This document shows positions 40,987-50,180 of a stretch of DNA of 64,000 bases, in pieces. The DNA comes from an uncultured Clostridia bacterium. GTDB taxonomy: Bacteria > Bacillota > Clostridia > Peptostreptococcales > Anaerovoracaceae. A program made the position numbers and the translations under genes. Location of the stretch: contig CALXBQ010000011.1 of assembly GCA_944386595.1 (NCBI GenBank), forward strand, positions 1-64,000, written 5' to 3'. The stretch's first letter is position 1. Each line of letters starts with the position of its first letter. The notes beneath the pieces are model-generated. The model had not been told where the DNA came from. It did not search any database and worked only from the letters and a program-made list of their open reading frames with translations.

Positions 40987-42666
40987 TTACCTGCCTTCGG
41001 GAAGCTTCGGGTTTACCCATACGGTCCGGTTTCCCGTAAAAATGACCATGCCGGGCTTCGCCCCCGACGGCTTTTTCACGTTTTTGACGTTTACGTAGTC
41101 TACGGGCACGTTCTCCGACGAACGTCCCTTGCTGTAGTAGGCGGCGATTGAGGCCGTTTCGTAGATGTCTCCCGGGGAAGGCTCTCCTCCGCCGGTTTTC
41201 AGTATGACGTGGGAGCCGGGAATGTCCTTCGTATGGAACCATATGTCGTTCTTTGCGGCGGTTTTAAGGGTTAGAACGTCGTTTTCCCTGTTGTTTCTGC
41301 CGACGAGAACTTCAAGACCGGAAGACGTTTCGTACCTCATGGGGGCAGCCTTGAATTTCTTCTCCCTGAATCCCGTTTTTCGCCTTCTGACGTAGCCGGT
41401 CTCTGCCAGCTCGTTTCGTATTCCCTCTATTTCCTCCGTCGTCTGCGCGTTCTCAAGGTATGTAAGGGCGGATTCAAGATATGCGATTTCGGCTTCCGTC
41501 TCCTCAAGCTGAATCTGCTTTTCCTTCACTGCCGTCTTGGATTTTCCGTACCGCTTGAAGTAAAGCTGGGCATTTTTTGCGGCGGAATATCTGGGGTCGA
41601 GAGGAATTTTCACCTCGCATCCGTCATAGTAGTTTAAGACGGTGACGGAGTCTGCGCCCGGACTGACCGTGTGCAGATTCGCGTTGAGAAGCTCTCCGAA
41701 CACCCTGAGCCTGTCGGAGTTTTCGGCCTTGAGAAGTTCCTCGGAAAGGCGCTGCTTTTTCAGCTTAAGCTTATCGAGATGGGACGTGACGGTTTTTATG
41801 GAGGATCTGGCACGCTGCTTCGCTCTGTTGGAGGAGTCTCTCCTGTCAAAGAATACGCCTATGCAGGCGCTTATGCTGTCAAAATCCTCTCTTACGCAGC
41901 AGTCCTCAAAATCGGCAAGATCGCAGACGTGAAAATCTCCGGGCTTGCCGTCTGCGTCCGAATAAATTCTCGGAACCGCCTTACCGCCGTCTATGTCGGA
42001 GATCAGACCGTCAAGCCAGCCCCGTCTGTCGTGCGGCGGAATCTCGGAAAGCTGGGTTGCAACCGCGGGAGAAATGCCGCCAACCTTTGAGAGGATTGCC
42101 TTTCTGTCGGGAGGCAGCGCGGCAAAGTCATCTGCCGATATTTCATCGTAGGGGATTTTGTCCTGAACGGGAGGATACTGATAGAGCTTTCCGGGGAGAA
42201 CCTGTCTCACCCGGCTCGTGTCTATGGAAATTCTCTTTATGCTGTCGACAATCTTTCCCGTGGTCATATCGACGAGAATCACGTTGCTGTGCTTTCCCAT
42301 TATCTCGAATATGAGCTTTTTCGATACGGTAAAGCCCAGCTCGTTTAAAGTCTCAAGGGATATCTCGATGATTCTTTCGGCACCCTTTTGCTCTACGGAA
42401 ACTATGCGGCCCCCCTGAAGGTGCTTTCTCAGGAGCATGCAGAAAGGGAGAGGACTGGGCGGATTGTCGGGCTTAATATCCGTAAGGCATACTCTCGGAT
42501 TCTGACTGCTTACGGAGGAAAAGAGCCTGAGGTTGCCGTCCTTTGTGTGTATGTTGAATATCAGCTCGTCGCTTTCCGGCTGGTAGACTTTTTCTATTTT
42601 CCCGAGGAGCAGCCTTTGTCTCAGCTCGACGGTCACCGCCCTCGTTACTATTGCATCAAATGCCAT
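40987..42666 (-). CDS. rqcH: RqcH/NFACT ribosome quality control protein
   Basis: A 559-residue NFACT-family protein, orthologous to eukaryotic Rqc2 and older 'fibronectin-binding' annotations. It binds stalled 50S-peptidyl-tRNA and directs C-terminal alanine tailing. The NFACT-N domain (residues 1-130) starts MAFDAIVTRAVTVELRQRLL and contains RLFSSVSSQNPRVCLTD. Helix-hairpin-helix and long coiled-coil segments (about 280-430) follow. The NFACT-R domain (about 440-555) shows GLEVLVGRNNRENDVLTLK, DIWFHTKDIPGSHVIL and ENVPVDYVNVKNVKKPSG. Single-gene unit with promoter at 42737-42708. Confidence 0.95.
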   Translation of the reverse strand: MAFDAIVTRAVTVELRQRLLLGKIEKVYQPESDELIFNIHTKDGNLRLFSSVSSQNPRVCLTDIKPDNPPSPLPFCMLLRKHLQGGRIVSVEQKGAERIIEISLETLNELGFTVSKKLIFEIMGKHSNVILVDMTTGKIVDSIKRISIDTSRVRQVLPGKLYQYPPVQDKIPYDEISADDFAALPPDRKAILSKVGGISPAVATQLSEIPPHDRRGWLDGLISDIDGGKAVPRIYSDADGKPGDFHVCDLADFEDCCVREDFDSISACIGVFFDRRDSSNRAKQRARSSIKTVTSHLDKLKLKKQRLSEELLKAENSDRLRVFGELLNANLHTVSPGADSVTVLNYYDGCEVKIPLDPRYSAAKNAQLYFKRYGKSKTAVKEKQIQLEETEAEIAYLESALTYLENAQTTEEIEGIRNELAETGYVRRRKTGFREKKFKAAPMRYETSSGLEVLVGRNNRENDVLTLKTAAKNDIWFHTKDIPGSHVILKTGGGEPSPGDIYETASIAAYYSKGRSSENVPVDYVNVKNVKKPSGAKPGMVIFTGNRTVWVNPKLPEGR

Positions 42667-42707
42667 AACAATTCACCTCATTTGTATAAATTCAGCAAAA
42701 CAATGAT

Positions 42708-42737
42708 ATTGTAATTGCAAATCTATATATTTGTCAA
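42708..42737 (-). promoter_or_regulatory. Promoter of rqcH
   Basis: Minus strand: TTGACA (42737-42732), 18-bp spacer, TACAAT (42713-42708). Its -35 overlaps that of the divergent yicC promoter. Confidence 0.75.
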
Positions 42738-42759
42738 CGATTGGCGTATGTGATAAAAT
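42731..42759 (+). promoter_or_regulatory. Promoter of yicC
   Basis: TTGTCA (42731-42736), 17-bp spacer, TAAAAT (42754-42759), with TGA directly before the -10. Confidence 0.75.
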
Positions 42760-42799
42760 AATAGGCAGGTTATTTCCGTCTCAGGAAAGGAGACTTACG

Positions 42800-43684
42800 A
42801 TGATAAGAAGTATGACCGGATTCGGCAGAGCCGAAGCAGACGACGGCAAGAGGAACATAACCGTCGAGATAAGAGGAGTCAATCACCGCTACTGTGACAT
42901 ATCGGTCAGAATGCCGAGAAGATATTCCTTCGCCGAGGATAAGATAAAGAATGCGGTAAAGGAAAGAATAAAGCGGGGAAAGATAGAAGTCTCCGTAATG
43001 GTTGAGAATATAACGGAAAGCGACGCCACCGTAAAGCTTAACACCATGGTGGCCAGGCAGTACTACGACAACCTCATGCTTCTTCAGAAGGAGTTCAACG
43101 TAAGCGGGGATATTTCTCTTGAGTATCTTGCGTCACTGCCAGACGTTCTTAAGGCCGTTCCCGACGTGGAGGACGAGGAGGAGATAACGAAGGCCGTTCT
43201 GGTTCCGGTGTGCGAGGCCGCGGACAACATGGTTCGCATGAGGGAAACCGAAGGCGCAAAGCTTGCGGAGGATCTTCTCTCCAGGGGCAGGACGGTGAGA
43301 GACCTGACGGAAAAGATAGAGGAAAGAGCGGACAAGGTTCCGGCCCTCTATACGGAGAAGCTGAAGGAGAGAATTGCTGAGCTCATCGGAGGCAGCGTGG
43401 AGATTCCGGAGGAGAGAATTCTTACGGAGGCTGCAATCTTTGCGGATAAATGCAGCATAGCCGAGGAGCTTACACGCCTTAAGAGCCATCTGGACCAGAT
43501 GGCGGCTATAATCGCTTCTGCGGAAGGACCTGAGGGAAAGAAGCTGGATTTCCTCGTTCAGGAGATGAACAGGGAGGCCAATACCATAGGCTCCAAGGCC
43601 AACGACATTGAGGTTACCAACCTGATGCTCAAGGTGAAGGCCGAGGTGGAAAAGATAAGAGAACAGGTTCAGAACATAGAGTAG
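42800..43684 (+). CDS. yicC: YicC/YloC-family endoribonuclease
   Basis: A 294-residue protein of the YicC family, shown in E. coli to be an endoribonuclease that helps degrade a small RNA. The N-terminal domain begins MIRSMTGFGRAE (the family hallmark) and continues EIRGVNHRYCDISVRMPR (about residues 26-43). The C-terminal DUF1732 part has EELTRLKSHLDQM (about 225-237) and KKLDFLVQEMNREANTIGSK (about 251-270), also diagnostic. I start at ATG 42800, after AAAGGAG; earlier in-frame codons overlap the promoter. Confidence 0.93.
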   Translation: MIRSMTGFGRAEADDGKRNITVEIRGVNHRYCDISVRMPRRYSFAEDKIKNAVKERIKRGKIEVSVMVENITESDATVKLNTMVARQYYDNLMLLQKEFNVSGDISLEYLASLPDVLKAVPDVEDEEEITKAVLVPVCEAADNMVRMRETEGAKLAEDLLSRGRTVRDLTEKIEERADKVPALYTEKLKERIAELIGGSVEIPEERILTEAAIFADKCSIAEELTRLKSHLDQMAAIIASAEGPEGKKLDFLVQEMNREANTIGSKANDIEVTNLMLKVKAEVEKIREQVQNIE

Positions 43685-43685
43685 C

Positions 43686-43714
43686 TTGAAAAATCAACGA
43701 ACAAGTGATATAAT
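43686..43714 (+). promoter_or_regulatory. Promoter of gmk-rpoZ
   Basis: TTGAAA (43686-43691), 17-bp spacer, TATAAT (43709-43714) with TGA before the -10. Confidence 0.82.
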
Positions 43715-43749
43715 TAAGTTTCAGCGAATATGCCAGTCAGGAGTTTTTT

Positions 43750-44385
43750 ATGGAAAAGAAATACGACGCCAATCCCAATCATCCGGGGAAGCTTTTTGTC
43801 ATATCGGGACCTTCCGGAGCAGGCAAGGGAACCATATGCAGGAGACTTTTAGAGGAAACGGACATAGAGCTTTCCGTGTCCATGACGACAAGAGCCCCGA
43901 GAAACGGAGAGGTTGAAGGAATAAGCTACTTCTTTACCGACAGGGATACATTCATTGAAAGAGTCAATGCGGGCGGTTTTCTGGAGTACGCCGAGGTCTA
44001 CGGCAACTACTACGGCACCCCTAAGCAGCTGGTAATAGATAAGCTGAAGGAGGGGATCGACGTGGTCCTCGAAATAGACATTCAGGGAGCCATGAAGGTG
44101 AAGGAGAATTACCCCGACGGGATTTTCATCTTCATACTTCCACCTTCCATGTCAGAGCTGAGAAAGCGCATAACGGGAAGGGGAACCGAGACGGAGGATG
44201 CCATAAACCTGAGGCTTTCGAAGACGCTGTCCGAAATATCATACATAGACAAGTACGACTACTGCGTGGTGAACGGCCTTTTAGAGGAGGCCGTGTCCAG
44301 GGTTAAATCCATAATAGTTGCTGAGCATTCCAGGGTTGCGGAGGACGTACGCACGCTGATAGAAAGATACGAGGAGGAAATATAA
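43750..44385 (+). CDS. gmk: Guanylate kinase
   Basis: A 211-residue kinase converting GMP and ATP to GDP and ADP. The P-loop is ISGPSGAGKGTI (about residues 17-28). VSMTTRAPRNGEVEGISYFF (about 43-62) holds the GMP-binding residues. DIQGAMKVKENYPDGIFIF and a lid region with RITGRGTETED (about 139-149) follow. Its stop overlaps the start of rpoZ by one base (ATAATG), an arrangement conserved in many Firmicutes. Confidence 0.96.
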   Translation: MEKKYDANPNHPGKLFVISGPSGAGKGTICRRLLEETDIELSVSMTTRAPRNGEVEGISYFFTDRDTFIERVNAGGFLEYAEVYGNYYGTPKQLVIDKLKEGIDVVLEIDIQGAMKVKENYPDGIFIFILPPSMSELRKRITGRGTETEDAINLRLSKTLSEISYIDKYDYCVVNGLLEEAVSRVKSIIVAEHSRVAEDVRTLIERYEEEI

Positions 44386-44582
44386 TGCTTTACCCATCTA
44401 TAAACGAGATAAGGAAAAAGGCTGACAGCAGATACACCATCGTGATCATGGCGGCAAAGCGGGCAAGGGACATAATCGAAGGCAAGCCTGTCCTTGCGGA
44501 GGACTACAAGGTTAACAAGCCGGTATCCATTGCGGCTGTGGAGATTGCGGAGGATCTCATCACTTATAAGAGAGAAAGCTAA
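44385..44582 (+). CDS. rpoZ: RNA polymerase omega subunit
   Basis: A 65-residue protein with YTIVIMAAKRARDI (about residues 17-30) and KPVSIAAVEIAEDLITYK (about 45-62), the usual omega motifs. Omega assists assembly of the beta-prime subunit into RNA polymerase. Translationally coupled to gmk. The length is near the family minimum. Confidence 0.92.
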   Translation: MLYPSINEIRKKADSRYTIVIMAAKRARDIIEGKPVLAEDYKVNKPVSIAAVEIAEDLITYKRES

Positions 44583-44808
44583 GGCAAAATCTGCCGTAAT
44601 TGCCGTTATCATACGCAAAATAAGTTCTGCGCCGTCGAAAAATATTAAAAGCCGGTGCGAATTCAGACAAAATGTCGAAATAACCGTCTTTTGCCGAAAT
44701 TCCGGCCGTGTTATATTGGCTGCAATCGTACAAAAAATATAACAATTCCGAAAATGGCTGAAAGCTCAGTCCATAGAGGGAGGCAGTGAAGGAAAGGAAA
44801 GTATAACG

Positions 44809-45183
44809 GTGAAGGATAACTACATCACTGTAGCCGTCCACGGCTGCGTGAGAAAGGTAACGTTGGATGAAATCGTGTATCTGGCAAGGGACGGGAGAAA
44901 ACTGAGGCTCATGACGGATATGGGAGAGATAGAATTCTACGAGAAGCTTGAAAACGTGCTTCACGTGCTGGACGAACGCTTCTATCCATGCCTGAAGGGC
45001 TGTTACGTCAATCTGGAGAAGATTTCCTGCATGGACGAGCAGCAGATGTTCTTTGAGAACGGAGCGTCCTATGCGCTTGGGAGAGAGAATTTTGTGAGAA
45101 CGAAGCAGAAGTACTATCATTTTCTCAAGGCCAACGAGCGGCGGGAAAAGAAATCTGCGGATTTAAGGAGGTTTTGGATATGA
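44809..45183 (+). CDS. Stand-alone LytTR DNA-binding regulator
   Basis: A 124-residue protein made almost wholly of a LytTR DNA-binding domain (about residues 1-105). [47 protein letters not shown] and the [14 protein letters not shown] strand follow the family pattern. No receiver domain or membrane part is present, unlike AgrA/LytR. The start is GTG 44809, with GAAAGGAAAG upstream. The upstream 226 bp hold no gene and several AT-rich stretches that could be operators. The 3' end overlaps the ribosome site and first codon of gap, so it may be translationally coupled to, and possibly regulate, the GAPDH gene. Target sites are unknown. Confidence 0.8.
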   Translation: MKDNYITVAVHGCVRKVTLDEIVYLARDGRKLRLMTDMGEIEFYEKLENVLHVLDERFYPCLKGCYVNLEKISCMDEQQMFFENGASYALGRENFVRTKQKYYHFLKANERREKKSADLRRFWI

Positions 45184-46196
45184 GTATTAAAATAGCCATT
45201 AACGGTTTTGGAAGAATAGGAAGAATGACATTCAGAAGGGTTTTCACGGATCCTGACATAGAGGTTGTGGCCGTCAACGATCTGGCAAAGCCCGAAATGC
45301 TTGCACACCTTCTGAAATACGACAGCGTACAGGGAAGGTTCGACCACGAGGTCAAGGCGGGCGAAAGCTCCATAACGGTGGACGGAAGAGAAGTAAAGGT
45401 TTTCGCCGAACCTGACCCCGAGAAGCTGCCATGGGGCGATCTGGGCGTGGACATCGTTTTAGAGTGCACCGGCAGATTCGCAGGAAAGGACAAGGCTTCC
45501 GTTCATCTTAAGGCGGGAGCAAAGAAGGTGCTCATTTCCGCTCCTGCGGGAAACGACCTTCCGACTATAGTATACGGGGTAAACCATGAAACACTGAAGA
45601 AGGATGATAACGTGGTTTCCGCAGCCAGCTGCACCACCAACTGCCTGGCTCCCATGGCGAAAGCCCTCAACGACTACAGAGAGCTGAGGACGGGCTTTAT
45701 GACCACCATTCACGCATATACGGGAGACCAGATGATTCTGGACGGCCCTCACAGAAAGAACGACTTCAGAAGGGCGAGAGCGGGCGCTATAAACATCGTG
45801 CCTAACAGCACAGGCGCCGCCAAGGCTATCGGTCTCGTAATACCGGAGCTTGACGGAAAGCTCATAGGTTCGGCTCAGAGAGTTCCCGTTCCCAGCGGTT
45901 CCATAACCATACTGGATGCGACCCTTAAGGACGACACAGAGACCGTATCGGTGGAGGGAATAAATGCGGCTATGAAAAAGGCCGCAAGCGAGTCCTTCGG
46001 CTATACCGAAGAGGAGCTGGTTTCAAGCGACATAATAGGAATGAGCTACGGTTCACTCTTTGACGCCACCCAGACTCTGGCCCAGAGGTGCGGTACGAAG
46101 ATATATGAGGTAAGGGTAGTTGCGTGGTACGACAACGAAATGAGTTACACCTGCCAGATGATAAGAACTCTGAAATACATGGGCGCCCTTCTTTAA
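45180..46196 (+). CDS. gap: Glyceraldehyde-3-phosphate dehydrogenase
   Basis: A 338-residue NAD-dependent glycolytic enzyme. The Rossmann start is [18 protein letters not shown] (residues 3-20). The active-site Cys lies in [13 protein letters not shown] (about 148-160). [35 protein letters not shown] and the C-terminal [14 protein letters not shown] are canonical. I start at ATG 45180, 8 nt after AGGAGG. A TTG at 45174 is in frame but badly placed. It overlaps the LytTR gene by 4 bp. No other glycolytic gene is adjacent, unlike the usual gap-pgk-tpi operon. Confidence 0.96.
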   Translation: MSIKIAINGFGRIGRMTFRRVFTDPDIEVVAVNDLAKPEMLAHLLKYDSVQGRFDHEVKAGESSITVDGREVKVFAEPDPEKLPWGDLGVDIVLECTGRFAGKDKASVHLKAGAKKVLISAPAGNDLPTIVYGVNHETLKKDDNVVSAASCTTNCLAPMAKALNDYRELRTGFMTTIHAYTGDQMILDGPHRKNDFRRARAGAINIVPNSTGAAKAIGLVIPELDGKLIGSAQRVPVPSGSITILDATLKDDTETVSVEGINAAMKKAASESFGYTEEELVSSDIIGMSYGSLFDATQTLAQRCGTKIYEVRVVAWYDNEMSYTCQMIRTLKYMGALL

Positions 46197-46239
46197 GGGA
46201 GCCCATATTTTGCGTTTTGGATAAAAAGCCGGAGGAAAT

Positions 46240-46965
46240 ATGAAAAAGACTGCTTTGATTACGGGAGGCTCCAGGGGGATAGGGGCCGCCTGCGTTGAAA
46301 AATTTGCCGGGGAAGGCTTCGACGTCGCTTTTTTTTATGAGAAAAATGATGACGCCGCGGCGATGATTTCCGGGAAGACGGGAGCTCTTCCGCTGAAGTG
46401 CGACGTGTCCGATTACGACGCTCTGACAAAGGCTGCAAAGGGCGCCAGGACCTATTTTGGCGCCACTGCCTTTGACGTACTGGTATGCGCGGCGGGAATA
46501 ACGGGAGACGGACTCATTACGGACGTTTCAGAGGAGGATATAAGGCGGGTCATGGATGTGAATTTTCACGGCACCGTAAACGCCGTAAGAGCCGTCATAC
46601 CGGAAATGATAAGAGCGGAAGCCGGTTCGGTCATCACCGTTTCGTCGGTGTGGGGACAGACGGGAGCCGCGGCCGAGTCGATATACGCGGCATCAAAGGG
46701 CGCCGTCATCGCCCTGACAAAGAGCCTTGCAAAGGAGCTTGGCCCGACGGGAATCCGGGTAAACTGCGTGTCGCCGGGGGTAATAGATACGGACATGAAC
46801 GGGGGTCACTCGGAGGAGACCATGAGACGGCTCGCGGATGAGACGCCTCTTTGCAGAATCGGAAAACCGGAAGAGGTGGCGGAAGCCGTGTATTACCTGT
46901 CGACGGAGGCTGCCGCCTTTGTTACGGGACAGGTGATTCCCGTAAACGGAGGATTTTACATATAG
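46240..46965 (+). CDS. Short-chain dehydrogenase, 3-oxoacyl-ACP reductase-like
   Basis: A 241-residue classical SDR. The NAD(P)-binding motif is TGGSRGIGAA (about residues 8-17), NNAG is replaced by CAAGI (about 87-91), the catalytic Ser is in VITVSSVWGQTG and the Tyr-Lys pair in YAASKGAV (about 150-157). RVNCVSPGVIDTDM and the C-terminal FVTGQVIPVNGGFYI are as in FabG. The substrate could be 3-oxoacyl-ACP or another carbonyl compound. No other fatty acid synthesis gene is near, so I do not assign the fabG symbol. Ribosome site GGAGG. Confidence 0.85.
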   Translation: MKKTALITGGSRGIGAACVEKFAGEGFDVAFFYEKNDDAAAMISGKTGALPLKCDVSDYDALTKAAKGARTYFGATAFDVLVCAAGITGDGLITDVSEEDIRRVMDVNFHGTVNAVRAVIPEMIRAEAGSVITVSSVWGQTGAAAESIYAASKGAVIALTKSLAKELGPTGIRVNCVSPGVIDTDMNGGHSEETMRRLADETPLCRIGKPEEVAEAVYYLSTEAAAFVTGQVIPVNGGFYI

Positions 46966-47041
46966 CCTTTTCTGTGTTAGAATAGCAGTATAAAAGGGGC
47001 AGGCCCAGGTTTTGGGGAAACGGACTGACTTAGGAGGCAGA

Positions 47042-48826
47042 ATGGCTACTTTACAGGGGATATGGGAAAGCATACAGGGATTTTTTCAGGACATATCCAG
47101 TGGCATATCCGCTGTCGGTGAGATGGAAAACAGCGGCGGTTTGCTGTACACTGCGGTAGCGAGATGGATTTTTATCATTCTCGCCCTCTTTATATTGGTA
47201 AAATCAATAGCGTCTTTACTTCTGTCGAGAAATCCTTCGGAGGTATGGGCGTATTTTAACGTGGACGGAATCGTGAGCCATCCCATAACTCACTGGGAAA
47301 ACGTGATCGGACGGTCCAAAAGCTGCGACATAGTGATAGATGACGCAGGCGTATCCCGAAACCACGGGACCCTCATCAGAGACGCGGACGGAAACTGGCT
47401 GTACAGCGACCTGGGTTCCAGCAACGGAACTCTCATAAACGGAGAACCCATAAGGAGAAGGAAGAGCATCGCCGTAAGCCCGGGAGATGAAATATCCATA
47501 GGAGGCTCGGTATGCACCATATTTCCTATCAGCCTTGAGGAGAAGAGAAACAACACGCAGATAAGAAAGAGAGAGACCATACTTCTTTCGCCGTGGACGT
47601 CTCTCATAGCCATAACCATATTTCAGTTTATGACCGTGGGGCAGCTTAAGATTGCTCTTGGCGAAAAGTACGTTTCGGGAATCACCATAGGCTTTGCGGG
47701 GCTCTGCGCCATAATGTGGATTTACGTTTTTGCCATGAGAGCTCTGAGAAGAAAAGGCTTTGAGATGGAGACCATAGCGTTTTTCCTCTCTACTTTAAGC
47801 CTTGCAATAACGGCAAGCGTGTACCCGGGGTCCGTAATGAAGCAGTTCGTGGCCGCAGCCCTCGGAATAGGGCTCTTCGTGGCCATATGTACGGTTCTGA
47901 GAAACATACAGACGGCGAAAAAGCTGAGAGTATACATGTATGCGGGAGCGGCGTTCCTTCTCGCCGTAAACCTGATATTCGGAACGACCAAGTTCGGAGC
48001 CGCCAACTGGATTATGATAGGCGGAGTGTCGTTTCAGCCGTCCGAAATAGTGAAGCTGGCGTTCATATGGGTGGGCGCGGCATCATTAGATGAACTCTTT
48101 GAGAAGAAGAATTCCCTCATATTCATGATTTTTGCCGGATTCTGCTTCTGCTGCCTCGCCCTTATGGGAGACTTCGGAACGGCAATAATATTTTTCGTAA
48201 CATTCCTGGTGATATCATTCCTGAGGACGGGGGATTTCACCAAGCTCATAGTCATAGTGGGAGTAGCGTTCGTGGGAGGACTTCTGGTGCTGAAGTTTAA
48301 GTCCTACGTGGCCGACAGATTTGCAGCCTGGGGACACGTATGGGAGTTCGCCGAAACCAGCGGATATCAGCAGACGAGAACCATGTCGGCAGCGGCAAGC
48401 GGAGGACTTGTGGGAGTAGGCGCAGGAGAAGGCTGGCTTAAGGGAATACCTGCAGCCTCCACCGACCTGGTGTTCGGATTCCTCACGGAGGAATGGGGCC
48501 TCATAATAGCTCTTATGGCCGTGATATCAATAATAACCCTTTCACTTTTTGCAATAAAATCAATCTGGGCAGGCAGATCCACCTTCTACACCATAGGAGC
48601 GTGCTCGGCCATGTCCATGTTCCTGTTTCAGACCATCTTAAACGTGTTCGGCTCCGTGGACCTGTTTCCTCTTACGGGAGTGACCTTTCCGTTCGTATCC
48701 AACGGAGGAACGAGTATGATTGCATCTTGGGGCATGCTTGCATTTCTAAAGGCTGCCGACACCAGGCAGAACGCCAGCATAGCGGTCAGCCTGAAGGACA
48801 GGACGAAAGGGGGCATACGGGAGTGA
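47042..48826 (+). CDS. FHA domain-SEDS (FtsW/RodA) fusion protein
   Basis: A 594-residue protein. After a short N-terminal region there is one membrane helix (about 38-60). An FHA domain (about 85-160) follows, with IGRSKSCDIVIDDAGVSRNHG (split, about 90-110) and the phosphothreonine-site-like SDLGSSNGTLINGEPI. The rest (about 185-580) is a SEDS polymerase with ten helices: TKFGAANWIMIGGVSFQPSE (about 313-332), ALMGDFGTAIIFF, LVGVGAGEGWLKGIPAASTDLVFGFLTEEWGL (split) and LTGVTFPFVSNGGTSM. FHA domains bind phosphothreonine, so a Ser/Thr kinase may control this synthase. I start at ATG 47042, 6 nt after AGGAGG. Coupled to the PBP gene that follows. Confidence 0.9.
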   Translation: MATLQGIWESIQGFFQDISSGISAVGEMENSGGLLYTAVARWIFIILALFILVKSIASLLLSRNPSEVWAYFNVDGIVSHPITHWENVIGRSKSCDIVIDDAGVSRNHGTLIRDADGNWLYSDLGSSNGTLINGEPIRRRKSIAVSPGDEISIGGSVCTIFPISLEEKRNNTQIRKRETILLSPWTSLIAITIFQFMTVGQLKIALGEKYVSGITIGFAGLCAIMWIYVFAMRALRRKGFEMETIAFFLSTLSLAITASVYPGSVMKQFVAAALGIGLFVAICTVLRNIQTAKKLRVYMYAGAAFLLAVNLIFGTTKFGAANWIMIGGVSFQPSEIVKLAFIWVGAASLDELFEKKNSLIFMIFAGFCFCCLALMGDFGTAIIFFVTFLVISFLRTGDFTKLIVIVGVAFVGGLLVLKFKSYVADRFAAWGHVWEFAETSGYQQTRTMSAAASGGLVGVGAGEGWLKGIPAASTDLVFGFLTEEWGLIIALMAVISIITLSLFAIKSIWAGRSTFYTIGACSAMSMFLFQTILNVFGSVDLFPLTGVTFPFVSNGGTSMIASWGMLAFLKAADTRQNASIAVSLKDRTKGGIRE

Positions 48827-50160
48827 AAAAGCTTGAAAAACGCGCGATAATATGTCTTGCCATGGCGGCGGTTCTTATCCTCGGACTTCTGGTGTTCACG
48901 TACAGGTTCGTAAGGTACGGCGACGACTGGGCCACGTTCTACGCCAATCAGAGCGTGTACAAGGACGGACGTCTTGCCATAGGAAGTGTATACGACGTAA
49001 ACGGAGTGCTACTTGCGGAAAACGGGGGAGGCACGGTAAAGTATAACAGCGACGAGGGAATCCGCAGAGGAACCCTTCACGCCGTGGGAGATATGGACGG
49101 AAACATTTCCACATCGGCCTTAAGCGCATTTAAGGACGATATAGTGGGCTACAGCCTTCTCACGGGAACATACAGCATGACGGGGCGCGGAAACGACATA
49201 CGCCTTACCATAGACGCCGACGTATCAAAGGCAGCATATGAGGCGCTGGGAGGAAGAAGCGGATGCGTGGGAGTGTACAACTACGAGACGGGGGACATTC
49301 TGTGCATGGTAAGCTCTCCGGGCTTTGACCCTGCCAATCCGCCTGAGATCTCGGCCGACGACACGTCGGGAATGTACATTAACAGATTCCTCTCTTCGAC
49401 ATACGCGCCGGGATCCATATTCAAGCTGGTAACATCGGCAGCAGCCATAGAGAACCTTTCCGGCCTCGACAGCTGGACGTATAACTGCACGGGAGAAACG
49501 GAGATAAACGGAGAAAAGATAAGGTGCGCCAACGGAACGGCCCACGGAGTGCAGGATTTTGAGGACGCCCTGGCCAATTCCTGTAACTGCGCCTTTGCGG
49601 ACCTCACCCAGAGAGTGGGGGCAAATACCATGACCGAGTACGCGGTGAAGTGCGGCCTTACCGATTCCTACGACATAGACGGCATATTCAACGTAAAGGG
49701 CTCCTTCGAGTTTCCGGAGACACCTTTCAATCTGGCATGGGCCGGAATCGGACAGTACAACGATCAGCTCAACCCTTGCTCCATGATGGTATACATGGGC
49801 GCCATAGCCGAAGGAGGAAGGGGCGCCGTGCCGAATATCCTCTACTCCGCTCTTTCCGTTACGGAAAGGACGGACAGAATGATAGAGGAAAGCACCGCCA
49901 TGCAGCTTCGCAGCATGATGAAGAACAACGTCGTGAAGACGTACGGTGAAGGCAATTTCCCGGGCCTTGACATATACGCAAAATCGGGAACCGCCGAGGT
50001 TGCGGGAAAGAGTCCTACGGCGTGGTTCGCAGGATTCATAGAAAACGAGGACGCGCCGTACGCTTTCATAGTATGCGTGGAAAACGGCGGCTTCGGAAGC
50101 CAGGTTGCAGCGCCGGTTGCAGGCAGGGTGCTTCAGGCGGCGGTAGAGGCAAATAGATAG
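48823..50160 (+). CDS. Class B penicillin-binding protein, short form
   Basis: A 445-residue transpeptidase with one N-terminal helix (about residues 8-28). The dimerisation region is very short. SIFK (active Ser, about 205), SCN (about 258) and KSG (about 390, YAKSGTAEV) form the three active-site motifs, with KSG in place of KTG. GSVYDVNGVLLAEN near 53-66 is the usual PBP2-like start. It begins at GTG 48823, overlapping the FHA-SEDS stop, with AAGGGGG upstream. SEDS and PBP are almost certainly a working pair. The arrangement recalls the rodA-pbpA unit of actinobacteria, where an FHA protein and a PASTA kinase are neighbours. Confidence 0.9.
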   Translation: MKKLEKRAIICLAMAAVLILGLLVFTYRFVRYGDDWATFYANQSVYKDGRLAIGSVYDVNGVLLAENGGGTVKYNSDEGIRRGTLHAVGDMDGNISTSALSAFKDDIVGYSLLTGTYSMTGRGNDIRLTIDADVSKAAYEALGGRSGCVGVYNYETGDILCMVSSPGFDPANPPEISADDTSGMYINRFLSSTYAPGSIFKLVTSAAAIENLSGLDSWTYNCTGETEINGEKIRCANGTAHGVQDFEDALANSCNCAFADLTQRVGANTMTEYAVKCGLTDSYDIDGIFNVKGSFEFPETPFNLAWAGIGQYNDQLNPCSMMVYMGAIAEGGRGAVPNILYSALSVTERTDRMIEESTAMQLRSMMKNNVVKTYGEGNFPGLDIYAKSGTAEVAGKSPTAWFAGFIENEDAPYAFIVCVENGGFGSQVAAPVAGRVLQAAVEANR

Positions 50161-50180
50161 CGTAACCCGGTCGAGCGAGG

